Of a stretch of DNA of 50,586 bases, positions 39,919 to 50,436 are shown piece after piece. The translations under genes and the position numbers were made by a program. Below the pieces are notes generated by a model. The model was given only the letters and a program-made list of their open reading frames with translations, ran no database searches and was not told the DNA's origin. The stretch's first letter is position 1, and every line of letters begins with the position of its first letter. The DNA is from Pseudoflavonifractor sp. An184 (GTDB lineage: Bacteria; Bacillota; Clostridia; Oscillospirales; Oscillospiraceae). The stretch is taken from NCBI RefSeq assembly GCF_002160305.1, contig NZ_NFKI01000024.1, positions 1 through 50,586 on the forward strand. Direction: 5' to 3'.

Positions 39919-41886
39919 TCAGCACATCTTCGCGCCGGCGGGAATTTTATCGTCGATCATCAGCAGGTTCAGGCGCTCCTCGCCCTTCTCGGTGTGGACG
40001 GCGGAGATGAGCATGCCGTTGGACTCCAGCCCCATCATCTTCCGGGGGGGCAGGTTGACGATGGCCACCAGGGTCTTGCCCACCAGCTCCTCGGGCTTAT
40101 AGTACATGGCGATGCCGGAGAGGATCTGCCGGTCGGTGCCGGTGCCGTCGTCCAGGGTGAAGCGCAGCAGCTTGTTGGACTTCTTCACCGGCTGGCAGTC
40201 CTTCACCTTGACGGCCCGGAAGTCGCTCTTGCAGAAGGTGTTGAAGTCCACCTGCTCGGTGAGCTGGGGCTCCACCTCCAGGTCGGGGAGGGCGGCCTTC
40301 TTGGCCTCCTCAGCGGCCTTGTCCAGCTCCTCCAGGGCCTTGGCGGCGTCGACGCGGGGGAACAGGTTGTCGCCCCGGACCACGGTGACGTCCCCACGGA
40401 GGGAGCCGTACTGGGCGGCGCTCTCCCAGGTGGAGCAGGCCTCGCAGGCGCCGATCTGCCGCAGAATTTCCTTCGCGGAGCCGGGCATGAAGGGGGTGAG
40501 GAGGACGGCGGAGATGCGCAGCACCTCCAACAGGTTGTACATGACGGTGGCCAGGCGGGTGCCGTTGGCCTCCATGTCCTTGGCCAGCACCCAGGGGGCG
40601 TTCTCGTCAATGTACTTGTTGGCCCGGCCGATGACCTTGAAGACCTCCGCCAGGGCGTTCTGGAAGGCGTAGTGCTCCATCTGCTCCTCATAGCGGCCCC
40701 GCAGTCCGGAGGCCAGGGAGATCAGCTCCTCGTCCAAAGCGTCCGCCTGACGCGCCTCAGGCAGGGTGCCGCCGAAGTACTTGCCCACCATGGACACGGT
40801 GCGGCTGAGCAGGTTGCCCAGGTCGTTGGCCAGGTCCACATTGATGGTGTTGATGAGGGACTCGTTGGAGAAATTGCCGTCGGAGCCGAAGGGGAAGGTG
40901 CGCAGCAGGAAGAAGCGCAGGGCGTCCACCCCGAACTTCTCCGCCAGGATATAGGGGTCCACCACATTGCCCTTGGACTTGGACATCTTGCCGCCGTCCA
41001 GGAGCAGCCAGCCGTGGCCGAACACCTTCTTGGGCAGGGGCATGTCCATGCTCATGAGCATGGCGGGCCAGATGATGGAGTGGAAGCGGACGATCTCCTT
41101 GCCCACGAAGTGCACGTCGGCGGGCCAGTACTTGTCGTAGTCGTCGTACTGGTCGTTGAGGAAGCCCAGGGCGGTGGTGTAGTTGAACAGGGCGTCCACC
41201 CACACATAGACCACATGGCCCGGGTCGAAGTCCACCGGCACGCCCCAGGTAAAGGAGGTGCGGGAGACGCACAGGTCCTCCAGACCGGGCTTGATGAAGT
41301 TGTTCACCATCTCATTCACCCGGCTGCGGGGCTCCAGGAAGTCGGTGTCCTCCAGCAGGTGCTGGATCTTGTCCGCGTACTTGGACAGACGGAAGAAGTA
41401 GGCCTCCTCCTCCGCGTTCTGAACCTCCCGGCCGCAGTCGGGGCACTTGCCGTCCACCAGCTGGGACTCGGTCCAGAAGGACTCGCAGGGCTTGCAGTAC
41501 TTGCCCACATAACGGCCCTTGTAGATGTCCCCCTTCTCGTACATCTTCTTGAAAATCTTCTGAATGGCGGACACGTGGTAGCCGTCGGTGGTGCGGATGA
41601 AGCGGTCGTTGGAAATGTTCATCAGCTTCCACAGGTCCTTGACCCCCCGGGGGCCCTCCACGATGCGGTCCACAAACTCCTTGGGGGTAACGCCGGCCTC
41701 CTTGGCCTTGTCCTCGATCTTCTGGCCGTGCTCGTCGGTGCCGGTGAGAAACAGCACGTCGCAGCCGGTGAGCCGCTTGTACCGGGCCATGGCGTCGGTG
41801 GCTACGGTACAGTAGGTGTGGCCGATGTGCAGCTTGTCGCTGGGGTAGTAGATGGGGGTGGTGATATAAAACTTTTTATTTTCCAT
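39919..41886 (-). CDS. metG: methionyl-tRNA synthetase
   Basis: ATG 41886 (MENKKFYITTPIYYPSDKLH) follows GGGAGGAG; a 36-codon longer frame overlaps the next gene and has no better start. The 655-residue class I enzyme has the HIGH motif (HIGHTYCTV, about residues 21-29), a zinc knuckle CKPCESFW...CPDCGREV, the KMSKSKGN motif (about 299-306) and the C-terminal tRNA-binding OB fold (about 555-655; FRAVKVKDCQPVKKSNKLLR). Charges tRNA-Met. Runs ahead of no other gene on the strand except the membrane gene 31 bases upstream. Confidence 0.98.
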   Translation of the reverse strand: MENKKFYITTPIYYPSDKLHIGHTYCTVATDAMARYKRLTGCDVLFLTGTDEHGQKIEDKAKEAGVTPKEFVDRIVEGPRGVKDLWKLMNISNDRFIRTTDGYHVSAIQKIFKKMYEKGDIYKGRYVGKYCKPCESFWTESQLVDGKCPDCGREVQNAEEEAYFFRLSKYADKIQHLLEDTDFLEPRSRVNEMVNNFIKPGLEDLCVSRTSFTWGVPVDFDPGHVVYVWVDALFNYTTALGFLNDQYDDYDKYWPADVHFVGKEIVRFHSIIWPAMLMSMDMPLPKKVFGHGWLLLDGGKMSKSKGNVVDPYILAEKFGVDALRFFLLRTFPFGSDGNFSNESLINTINVDLANDLGNLLSRTVSMVGKYFGGTLPEARQADALDEELISLASGLRGRYEEQMEHYAFQNALAEVFKVIGRANKYIDENAPWVLAKDMEANGTRLATVMYNLLEVLRISAVLLTPFMPGSAKEILRQIGACEACSTWESAAQYGSLRGDVTVVRGDNLFPRVDAAKALEELDKAAEEAKKAALPDLEVEPQLTEQVDFNTFCKSDFRAVKVKDCQPVKKSNKLLRFTLDDGTGTDRQILSGIAMYYKPEELVGKTLVAIVNLPPRKMMGLESNGMLISAVHTEKGEERLNLLMIDDKIPAGAKMC

Positions 41887-41917
41887 GGGTGATGCTCCTC
41901 CCAAATTCAATTCCAAA

Positions 41918-42775
41918 TTATTCTTCCGCAGGGCCGGACTCCGGCTGGGGCATTCGCGGGCCGTCCGGCGTCTGGACCGGCCGGGCCGGTCCAAAGCGGT
42001 TCCGGGACAGGGCCATCAGAGCTCCCAGGGTGCACAGCACAAAGGACAGAGTGCTGAGGATCTGGAACAGGCCGGGGCGGTCCGCCAGGGATGCAAGCCC
42101 CAGAGAGATGCCCATCACGGCAAAGAAGGTGAAGCGGACGGGGTGAGGGCGGCGGTAGAAGAAGGCCGCCTGCTGATACAGGGCCAGCAGCAGGAACACC
42201 GCCGCAAGCAGGGGAATGAATACCCGGATCAGAATGGGGTCCCGGGAGTCCTCCTGATAGAGAGCCATCAGCCAGGGCAGGGCCGCGTAAGCGGGCAGGG
42301 CGGCGGGAGCCCGGACCTGGAGCCCGGTGACGCCGCGGTAGTTGTTCCGCCCGGAGACCAGAGCTCCGATGGAGCCCGCCAGGCAGAACAGCACCGACAG
42401 CCCGAAGGCCACGGGGAGCATGTTGTGCTGGGGGTCGATCTGCCAGGCCTGGTACTGGTACATCAGCTCAGGCACGCCGGCTGCGGCGGAGAGCAGGAAA
42501 CACATGCCGCCGGCGGTCATCACCGTCATGTAGCCGGTGCCGGGGCAGAGAAAGGACTCCTCCGGCTTCTCCGCCGCCGCGCCGCCCCGGCCCAGCAGCA
42601 GGGCCAGCGCACCCATCAGCACCGTCCAGACCACCAGGGCCAGAGAGGCGGGGGCGCCGTGGGCAAAGAGCTCGGTGGCCGGATCATAGGCGGAGGCATA
42701 CTGCCACAGCCGCAGCAGGAATCCCACCGCCCCGCCGGCCAGAGCCAGGACGGGCAGGAAAATGTCTTTTCGCAT
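41918..42775 (-). CDS. hypothetical polytopic membrane protein
   Basis: ATG 42775 follows GGAGG. The 285-residue product has about eight hydrophobic helices (residues 5-25, 43-62, 80-100, 122-142, 155-175, 185-200, 215-232, 240-258) and a cytosolic proline-rich tail. No transporter or enzyme motif is seen. It lies 31 bases upstream of metG on the same strand, and the two are probably co-transcribed. Confidence 0.75.
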   Translation of the reverse strand: MRKDIFLPVLALAGGAVGFLLRLWQYASAYDPATELFAHGAPASLALVVWTVLMGALALLLGRGGAAAEKPEESFLCPGTGYMTVMTAGGMCFLLSAAAGVPELMYQYQAWQIDPQHNMLPVAFGLSVLFCLAGSIGALVSGRNNYRGVTGLQVRAPAALPAYAALPWLMALYQEDSRDPILIRVFIPLLAAVFLLLALYQQAAFFYRRPHPVRFTFFAVMGISLGLASLADRPGLFQILSTLSFVLCTLGALMALSRNRFGPARPVQTPDGPRMPQPESGPAEE

Positions 42776-42845
42776 GGTTCAGAAACCTCCTCGGGGAAAA
42801 CGGGGCCGCGTGCGGCCCAACAGGCGTTTATCATAATGGGTGCGG

Positions 42846-43021
42846 AACAAAGCCGAAAGCCGAAGCGTTCAAGGCGTCCGGCTTTGTTTAAGTGAAAAGT
42901 CGCGCAGCCGTGCCGCGCGGATCAACCGCAAAGCGGTTGATTCAGCAGACATTATCATAGCCTATTTTCCCCAAAAACGCAAGAATAAAAGGAGAAAGAT
43001 CCCAGCGGCCGCCGGGATCTT
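42846..43021. repeat. three stem-loops in the 42,776-43,047 gap
   Basis: AACAAAGCCG/CGGCTTTGTT (42846-42888), ATCAACCGC/GCGGTTGAT (42921-42941) and AAGATCCC/GGGATCTT (42996-43021). The last, after AAAAGGAG and followed by CCTCTG, is likely the terminator of the small membrane gene at 43,048. No gene in this gap. Confidence 0.6.
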
Positions 43022-43047
43022 CCTCTGCCGCGCAAGTTCTGCCCAGA

Positions 43048-43362
43048 TTATCTCAGCCGGGGGGCGTTGACGCCGGACTGTCCGCCGCCGGTGGGGTCCC
43101 GGAACTGGAACCACAGGGCCAGGATCAGCAGAATGATGCCCACCAGAGAGAGAATGTTTGCCAGAGCCTGTCCCATGATGTCCATGTTGACCAGGAGATT
43201 GACCGCCGCCACCAGGACCAGGGACAGGAGCAGGAGGTTTCGGGAGGTGCGGTTCATGCGCTTGCGGCGGCCGTCGGAGGCGAACTCCGACTCCATGGCC
43301 GGGGCGCTGGCCGCGTTTCTTTTCTGCTGGGGATGGCGCTTTTTATGTTTCTTCTGACTCAT
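43048..43362 (-). CDS. small membrane protein
   Basis: 104 residues with a strongly basic N-terminus (MSQKKHKKRHPQQKRN) and two membrane helices (about 41-62 and 68-87). ATG 43362 follows TAAGGAGCAG. No family recognised; the basic end suggests binding to anionic polymers or nucleic acid. Downstream of mnmA by 40 bases and possibly co-transcribed. Confidence 0.7.
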   Translation of the reverse strand: MSQKKHKKRHPQQKRNAASAPAMESEFASDGRRKRMNRTSRNLLLLSLVLVAAVNLLVNMDIMGQALANILSLVGIILLILALWFQFRDPTGGGQSGVNAPRLR

Positions 43363-43402
43363 GGAATGTCTGCTCCTTATCTAAAATCAATCTCAATTTC
43401 TT

Positions 43403-44494
43403 TCAGGAATCCAAGGCTTCCTGGATGACGGCTCCGCCCACCACCAGATCGCCGTCGTAAAAGACCACCGACTGTCCCGGGGTGATGGCCCGCTGGGGCT
43501 GCTCAAAGGTGACCCGGGCGGTGTCCGGGCCGGTCTGCTCCAGCACGGCGGGCTGGGGGGCCATGCGGTAGCGCACCTTGGCCCATACCTTCAAGGGGGC
43601 GTCCAGCCGGTCCACGGGGATCAGGTTCAGCTCCCGGGCGGTGAGGGTTTTGTGAAAGAGGGAGACGTTGTCCCCCAGCACCACGGCGTTGTCCTCCGGC
43701 CGGACCTGCTGCACATACAGCCGCCCCTGGCTGGAGGACACCCCCAGCCCCCGGCGCTGGCCCACCGTGTAGTGGATGATCCCCTGGTGGGTCCCCAGCA
43801 CGTTCCCACTCGTATCCAGGAAGGGGCCGGAGGGGTACTCCCGGCCGGTGTGGTGCTGGAGAAAGGCGGCGTAGTCCCCGTCGGGGACGAAACAGATGTC
43901 CTGGCTGTCCCGCTTCCGGGCGCTGACCAGCCCCTGCTCCTGGGCGATGCTCCGGATCTCCTCCTTGGAAAGCCGCCCCAGGGGGAGGCGCACCCGGGCG
44001 AGCTGCGCCTGGGTGAGGGACCAGAGGACATAGCTCTGGTCCTTCTCCGGGTGGAGGGCCTTTTTCAGCAGGAAACGGCCGGAGCTCTCGTCCCGCTCCG
44101 CCTGGGCGTAGTGGCCGGTGGCCAGAAGGGGATAGCCAAGCTTGTCCGCCTCCTCCAGAAGGGCGCCGAATTTGATGGTCCGGTTGCACACCACACAGGG
44201 GTTGGGGGTGCGGCCCGCCTCATACTCCGCCGCGAAGGGGTCCATAACGCATTGGGCAAAGCGGGCCGACAGGTCCAGGGTGTAGTGGGGGATGCCCAAC
44301 TGGGCGGCCACCGCCCGGGCGTCCTCCGCATCCTGAAGGGCGTGGCAGGCTTCTCCCCGGCCCGGGGGCAGGTCCTCCGGCTGAAACAGGCGCAGGGTGA
44401 CGCCGGCGGTTTCCCAGCCCTCCTGCCGGAGCAGCCAGGCGGCCACGGAGCTGTCTACTCCGCCGCTCATGGCTACGGCAATGGTGTTGTGCAA
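43403..44494 (-). CDS. mnmA: tRNA-specific 2-thiouridylase
   Basis: TTG 44494 is chosen because GGAAAGGAGG lies just upstream and MnmA starts here with IAVAMSGGVDSS; a longer frame to 44695 is not coding. The 363-residue ATP-pyrophosphatase contains the PP-loop SGGVDSSV (residues 9-16), TPNPCVVCNRTIKFG with the active Cys, HYAQAERD, KDQSYVLW and the second Cys in SQDICFV. It thiolates U34 of tRNA-Lys, -Gln and -Glu, including the tRNA-Lys (TTT) and tRNA-Gln (TTG) species whose genes lie in this window. Confidence 0.97.
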   Translation of the reverse strand: MHNTIAVAMSGGVDSSVAAWLLRQEGWETAGVTLRLFQPEDLPPGRGEACHALQDAEDARAVAAQLGIPHYTLDLSARFAQCVMDPFAAEYEAGRTPNPCVVCNRTIKFGALLEEADKLGYPLLATGHYAQAERDESSGRFLLKKALHPEKDQSYVLWSLTQAQLARVRLPLGRLSKEEIRSIAQEQGLVSARKRDSQDICFVPDGDYAAFLQHHTGREYPSGPFLDTSGNVLGTHQGIIHYTVGQRRGLGVSSSQGRLYVQQVRPEDNAVVLGDNVSLFHKTLTARELNLIPVDRLDAPLKVWAKVRYRMAPQPAVLEQTGPDTARVTFEQPQRAITPGQSVVFYDGDLVVGGAVIQEALDS

Positions 44495-44663
44495 AGGGGG
44501 TCCTCCTTTCCGGCAAGGCCGAACGCGATTAACTGAAAGTATACCACACTTTACGATCCGGCGCAACCGCCGGAGCCCCTTGGCTTTTCCCGCCCTCTGC
44601 GGCGGAGGGCGGCCGGGAGGTGGATATACATTTAGTATTGAATGAAAACTTGCACCGAAAAAA

Positions 44664-44705
44664 ACACAAGATATAGTGGACAAGGGGGGCGGCATGTGCT
44701 ATAAT
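44664..44705 (+). promoter_or_regulatory. promoter of nrdD with NrdR-like box
   Basis: ACACAAGATATAGTGG (44664-44679) fits the NrdR box (ACACWATATATWGTGT type) in most positions and overlaps the -35 TGGACA (44677-44682). TATAAT is at 44700-44705 with a 17-base spacer. NrdR would repress reductase genes when dATP is high. A second, weaker AT-rich box may lie near 44624-44639. Confidence 0.7.
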
Positions 44706-44773
44706 CAGGACCCGTGAACTGCGGCCGGCCCCGCCGGCTTGATCATAAGACCGAGAGAAGGAGAGAGCGACCA

Positions 44774-46900
<2,127 letters not shown>

Positions 46901-46903
46901 TTT

Positions 46904-46986
46904 GAGATAGGAATTAGGAGATAGAAGATAGGAGATAGTTGCGTCTCTCCCGATATCTTCTATCTCCTATCTCATATCTCCTATCT
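46904..46986. repeat. GATAGGA-type palindromic element between nrdD and nrdG
   Basis: Left arm with GAGATAGG/AGATAGAAG words (46904-46938) and right arm with CTTCTATC/CTCCTATC words (46952-46986) around a short centre. Same word family as the element at 28,677-28,795. Confidence 0.75.
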
Positions 46987-47004
46987 TTTTTGGCGGTGAT
47001 TTTG

Positions 47005-47529
47005 ATGAATTATGCGGATATTCGTCCCATCGACGTGGCCAACGGGCCGGGCATCCGGGTCTCGGTCTTTGTGTCCGGCTGCACCCACGCCTGTCCGGAG
47101 TGCTTCAACCCGGAGGCCTGGGATTTTGAATATGGGAACCCCTTCACCCAGGAGTCGGTGGACACGGTGCTGGAGGCACTGGGGAAATCCTACGTCAAGG
47201 GACTGTCCCTTCTGGGGGGCGAGCCCTGCCACCCCCGGAACCAGGGGACGGTGCTGGACCTGGTGCGCCGGGTGCGGGAGCGCTTTCCGGAGAAGGACAT
47301 CTGGTGCTACACCGGGTATCTGTTCGAGGACCTGGCCGCCGGGAAGGTGGGGGAGCACGGCCGGGCGCTGCTGGAGCAGCTGGACGTGCTGGTGGACGGG
47401 CCCTTCGTCATCGCCCTGAAAAACCTGGGCCTGCGGTTTCGGGGCTCCTCCAACCAACGAATCATAGAGGTACGGCCCTCCCTGGAGCGGGGGGAGCCGG
47501 TGCTGTGGGACGAGACCTCAGTGGAATAA
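47005..47529 (+). CDS. nrdG: anaerobic ribonucleotide reductase activating protein
   Basis: Radical-SAM enzyme that installs the glycyl radical on NrdD. ATG 47005 (MNYADIRPIDVANGPGIRVS) follows GGCGGTG; an upstream frame to 46939 crosses the palindrome. The 174-residue protein contains the cluster motif SGCTHACPECFNPEAW (CX3CX2C, about residues 26-33) and the SAM-binding GGEP (LLGGEPCHPRN). Ends shortly before an intrinsic terminator. Confidence 0.97.
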   Translation: MNYADIRPIDVANGPGIRVSVFVSGCTHACPECFNPEAWDFEYGNPFTQESVDTVLEALGKSYVKGLSLLGGEPCHPRNQGTVLDLVRRVRERFPEKDIWCYTGYLFEDLAAGKVGEHGRALLEQLDVLVDGPFVIALKNLGLRFRGSSNQRIIEVRPSLERGEPVLWDETSVE

Positions 47530-47531
47530 GA

Positions 47532-47566
47532 AAAAATAGAGACGGCCGTTGGCCGTCTCTATTTTT
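47532..47566 (+). terminator. intrinsic terminator of nrdDG
   Basis: AAAAATAGAGACGGCC (47532-47547) and GGCCGTCTCTATTTTT (47551-47566), perfect arms, with T-run. An almost identical copy stands at 47788-47821. Confidence 0.9.
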
Positions 47567-47787
47567 CAGCTTGTCGAAAAACCTCTGTTTAGACGAATCC
47601 GCCCGAGTATTGGCGGGGGAGCTCGAGGGGGCGGCAGCCCGCCTCGAGTGGGATCAAATGCCCTGAACACCTTGCAGAGCAAGGCGTTCAGCGAGCGCAG
47701 CGAGGACTTTTCCGCCGCGCGGCGGCGGGAAAGTAACGGCATTTTTTCAGGCTGTCGGAAAAGTCCTTGGACTTTTTCGACAGCCTG
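47567..47787. repeat. 221-base interspersed element, copy A
   Basis: It begins CAGCTTGTCGAAAAA and ends with the near-inverse TTTTTCGACAGCCTG. The first about 150 bases recur at 50,437-50,586 with a few changes. The 3' part is itself a hairpin (47748-47787). It carries frames but no recognised protein. Placed directly between two near-identical terminators. Confidence 0.75.
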
Positions 47788-47821
47788 AAAATAGAGACGG
47801 CCGTTGGCCGTCTCTATTTTT
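47788..47821 (-). terminator. second copy of the same terminator, serving the AGCS gene
   Basis: Same 34-base sequence as 47533-47566 (TAGAGACGGCCGTTGGCCGT core). It follows and slightly overlaps the stop of the gene on the minus strand. Confidence 0.85.
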
Positions 47822-49193
47822 GCGTTTTGGCCCAGGCGCGCAGGCAGCCCAGGGCCTGGGGGGACAGGAGGAGCAGGGCGGTCAGATTGGGCAGGGCCAT
47901 GAGGGCGTTGCACAGGTCCACCAGCTGCCACAGGGGGGAGACGTCGGAGACGGCCCCCAGCACGATGCACCCCAGAAAGACCGCCCGGTAGAGGGGCAGA
48001 AACCGGTCCCCGCCGGTGAGGTAGCGCAGCCCCTGCTGTCCGTAGCAGCTCCACCCCAGAATGGAGGAGAAGGCAAAGAGAATGAGGCTCAGGGCCACCA
48101 CCCACTCCCCGGCGGGGCCCAGTACCGAAGCGAAGGCCCGGGCGGTGAGGGGGACCCCCAGGCTGGAGCCGGGGACCTGGCCGCTCTGGAGTTGAAAGAG
48201 AGCCTCCTCCGGCACGTACACTCCGCTGACCAGGATGACCAGAGCGGTGACGGAGCACACCAGGAGGGTGGAGACGAACACCTCGAAGATGCCCCACATC
48301 CCCTGACGGGCGGGGTGGTCTGCCCGGGCGGCCCCGTGGGCCATGGCGGAGGTGCCCAGCCCCGCCTCGTTGGTGAACACCCCCCGGGCCACCCCGTGGC
48401 GCAGGGCGGCGGACAGGGCGTAGCCGCTCCCGCCCCCCAGGGCGGCCTCCGGGTTCAGGGCACAGGAGAAGATGAGGGCGAAGGCCCGGGGCAGCTCCTC
48501 CGCCCGGACGAGCAGTACCAGGGCGCCGCTCCCCAGGTACAGCAGGGCCATGGCGGGCACCAGCCGCTCCGACACCCGGGCAACCCGGCCCATGCCCCCC
48601 ACCATGACCAGCCCGGCCAGCAGTGCTGTCCCCATCCCCACCAGCAGCCGGTCCCAGCCGAAGGCGGACTGGAGGGCGGAGGCGATGGACCCCGCCTGGA
48701 CCAGATTTCCCCCCGCCAGGGTGGCGGGGAGGCAGGCCAGGGCGAACCAGACGGCCAGTCCGGGGGCGCGGAGGCCGTCCCGCAGGTAGAACATGGGGCC
48801 GCCCTGCCGCCCTCCCCTGGGGGCGGCGGTCTGATACTGCACGGACAGCAGTTTTTCCACACACCCTGTGGACATTCCCAGCAGGGCGGACGCCCACATC
48901 CAGAACACCGCCCCCGGCCCTCCCAGGTAGATGGCCATGGCCACCCCGGCGATGCTGCCCGTGCCGATGGTGGAGGCCAGGGCGGTGGCCAGGGCCTGGA
49001 GGGAGGAGATGCCGCCGCCGTTGGAGGCGCGGCTGGTGTGGAGCAGGCTCCCCGCCGTCACCCGCCACCACAGCCGGAGGCGCCGCAGGGGGAAGAAGCC
49101 GCTCCCCACCGTCAGCACCAGTCCTGTAAACAGAAACAGCCCCAGCAGCCAAGGGTTCCAAAGATCATCCGCCAGCCGGCCCAGGAGAGACAC
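47814..49193 (-). CDS. sodium:alanine symporter family (AGCS) protein
   Basis: GTG 49193 is chosen since GGGAGGTGG lies six bases upstream. The 459-residue protein has about eleven membrane helices and the family motifs NGGGISSLQALATALASTIG (about 60-79), GTGSIAGVAMAIYLGGPGAV and a later TNEAGLGTSAMAHGAAR. AGCS proteins import alanine or glycine with sodium. The exact amino acid is not predictable. Convergent with nrdG; downstream terminator duplicated. Confidence 0.93.
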   Translation of the reverse strand: MSLLGRLADDLWNPWLLGLFLFTGLVLTVGSGFFPLRRLRLWWRVTAGSLLHTSRASNGGGISSLQALATALASTIGTGSIAGVAMAIYLGGPGAVFWMWASALLGMSTGCVEKLLSVQYQTAAPRGGRQGGPMFYLRDGLRAPGLAVWFALACLPATLAGGNLVQAGSIASALQSAFGWDRLLVGMGTALLAGLVMVGGMGRVARVSERLVPAMALLYLGSGALVLLVRAEELPRAFALIFSCALNPEAALGGGSGYALSAALRHGVARGVFTNEAGLGTSAMAHGAARADHPARQGMWGIFEVFVSTLLVCSVTALVILVSGVYVPEEALFQLQSGQVPGSSLGVPLTARAFASVLGPAGEWVVALSLILFAFSSILGWSCYGQQGLRYLTGGDRFLPLYRAVFLGCIVLGAVSDVSPLWQLVDLCNALMALPNLTALLLLSPQALGCLRAWAKTQK

Positions 49194-49218
49194 GGAACAC
49201 CACCTCCCAAACAAGAGC

Positions 49219-49248
49219 GCCGGGGACCGCCCGCAGGCGGTCCCCGGC
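49219..49248 (-). terminator. terminator of the PadR-associated operon
   Basis: GCCGGGGACCGCC (49219-49231), loop CGCA, GGCGGTCCCCGGC (49236-49248); followed on the minus strand by a weak T-rich stretch. Confidence 0.7.
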
Positions 49249-49289
49249 TGTTTCAGCTTATGAGGGGCGGGGGAGAGGTAGTCCTGATT

Positions 49290-49940
49290 TCAGCTCTCCA
49301 TCCGGTCGGTAATATTATAAATCAGGAACAGAACCGCGATCAGGACCACGGCGATGCCGGCGTGGAGGGAGAAGAGGACCTGTTTGAGCAGGTAGCTCAG
49401 CAGGAACACGGTGGCTATCCCCACAAAGACGGCGATGATTTGGAGCCGGGTGGGGTTCCGGTCCTCAAAGGAGGTCCGGCAGATATACTCCACCAGTCCA
49501 TAGGCGAAGGCAATGATGAGCACGCCCCCCAGCAGCTGCCCCAGACGCACCGGCAGCCAAAGGGTAAAGGGGCCCTGGAACACGGCCTCCAACAGGCCAA
49601 AGACCAGCCAGATGGCCGCAAGCACGGCGGCGGAGAGGCTGACGACGCTCAGACCGTAGACCGTCTGCTGTCCGGCACTGCGCCGGGGCAGCTCCGCCAG
49701 GATCTCGTCGCAGAAGGTCTGGTAGTCCTCCCCGATGACCTGCGCCGCGGTCTGGCCCCGGGCCTCCCCCTCCTGGAGCATGTCCAGAATGTCCCGGTGG
49801 ACCAGCTCCTGCTGGTAAGTTGAGGCGGAGGAGCCCCGCAGATAGGCGACGATATCCACCAGAATTTTTTGGTTTTCCGGGGTGAGCTGTTCGCCCCGGC
49901 GGTTGTTCTCCTCCAGCAGCTGTTTGGTGGTCTTATTCAT
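49290..49940 (-). CDS. membrane protein partner of PadR
   Basis: ATG 49940 follows GGAGATG; the frame to 49949 adds three codons. The 216-residue protein has a helical N-terminal cytosolic part with DUF1048-like or DUF1700-like layout (TTKQLLEENNRRGEQLTPEN, QTAAQVIGEDYQTFCDEILA) and four helices at about 94-118, 130-152, 165-180 and 186-208. In Firmicutes such proteins often follow PadR regulators. Its start overlaps the PadR stop by eight bases. Function unknown, presumably envelope or stress related. Confidence 0.8.
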   Translation of the reverse strand: MNKTTKQLLEENNRRGEQLTPENQKILVDIVAYLRGSSASTYQQELVHRDILDMLQEGEARGQTAAQVIGEDYQTFCDEILAELPRRSAGQQTVYGLSVVSLSAAVLAAIWLVFGLLEAVFQGPFTLWLPVRLGQLLGGVLIIAFAYGLVEYICRTSFEDRNPTRLQIIAVFVGIATVFLLSYLLKQVLFSLHAGIAVVLIAVLFLIYNITDRMES

Positions 49941-50274
49941 GGTCAGCATCTCCTTTCAGGGCGGAGAGCAGATTGCCCACCGCGTGAGACAGCTCGGCAT
50001 AGTTTTGAATGAATTGTTGGAGCTCCGCCTCCCCCACCGGGGTGAGGGAGTAGTATTTCCGCTTGGGCCCCAGCTCCGAGGGGCGGAAGGCGGCGGACAC
50101 CAGGCCGTTTTTCTCCAGCCGCAGCAGCAGGGGGTAGATGGTGCCCTCTGGAATGGTCCCGAAGCCGTAGGCGGCCAGCTGGCTGGAGATCTCATAGCCG
50201 TAGGTCTCCTTTTGGGAGAGAATGCCCAGAATGCACCCCTCCAGGGTCCCCTTGAGCATTTGGGATGGGATCAT
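49933..50274 (-). CDS. PadR-family transcriptional regulator
   Basis: 113 residues, ATG 50274 after TAGGAGG. Winged helix at about 8-85 (GCILGILSQKETYGYEISSQ, GTIPEGTIYPLLLRLEKNGL) with the family's typical YPLL element and the wing (PKRKYYSLTPVG), then a C-terminal dimer helix. Likely an autorepressor of this two-gene operon, as a large palindrome covers its promoter. Confidence 0.93.
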   Translation of the reverse strand: MIPSQMLKGTLEGCILGILSQKETYGYEISSQLAAYGFGTIPEGTIYPLLLRLEKNGLVSAAFRPSELGPKRKYYSLTPVGEAELQQFIQNYAELSHAVGNLLSALKGDADHE

Positions 50275-50289
50275 GGGCCGGCCTCCTAT

Positions 50290-50350
50290 CTATCTTGCAT
50301 TACAAAGTACCTTGTGGCTATATTGTAAAACAAGATAGCTGCGCTGTCAA
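50290..50350 (-). promoter_or_regulatory. promoter and operator of the padR operon
   Basis: TTGACA (50350-50345) and TACAAT (50327-50322) with a 17-base spacer on the minus strand. A 16-base near-perfect inverted repeat, CTATCTTGCATTACAA (50290-50305) and TTGTAAAACAAGATAG (50323-50338), has one arm over the -10 and the other downstream of it. Confidence 0.8.
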
Positions 50351-50403
50351 GGACAAAATCAAATTCCGCCAAATTTTTTGCGCACTGGGGAGAGAAGGGC
50401 GCA

Positions 50404-50436
50404 AAAAGCGGACCCGAGTGATTCGGGTCCGCTTTT
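50404..50436. terminator. terminator hairpin before repeat copy B
   Basis: AAAAGCGGACCCG (50404-50416) and CGGGTCCGCTTTT (50424-50436). No gene within the window ends here; it likely serves a convergent gene beyond the edge or is part of the repeat insertion site. Confidence 0.75.

Noticed and set aside
47566..49161. Frame of 531 residues overlapping the AGCS gene in another frame
   Set aside because: Proline/arginine/glycine-rich out-of-frame reading of the same strand.
47820..49823. Frame of 667 residues opposite the AGCS gene
   Set aside because: Glycine/proline/glutamine-rich shadow without start signal; the minus frame has clear AGCS motifs.
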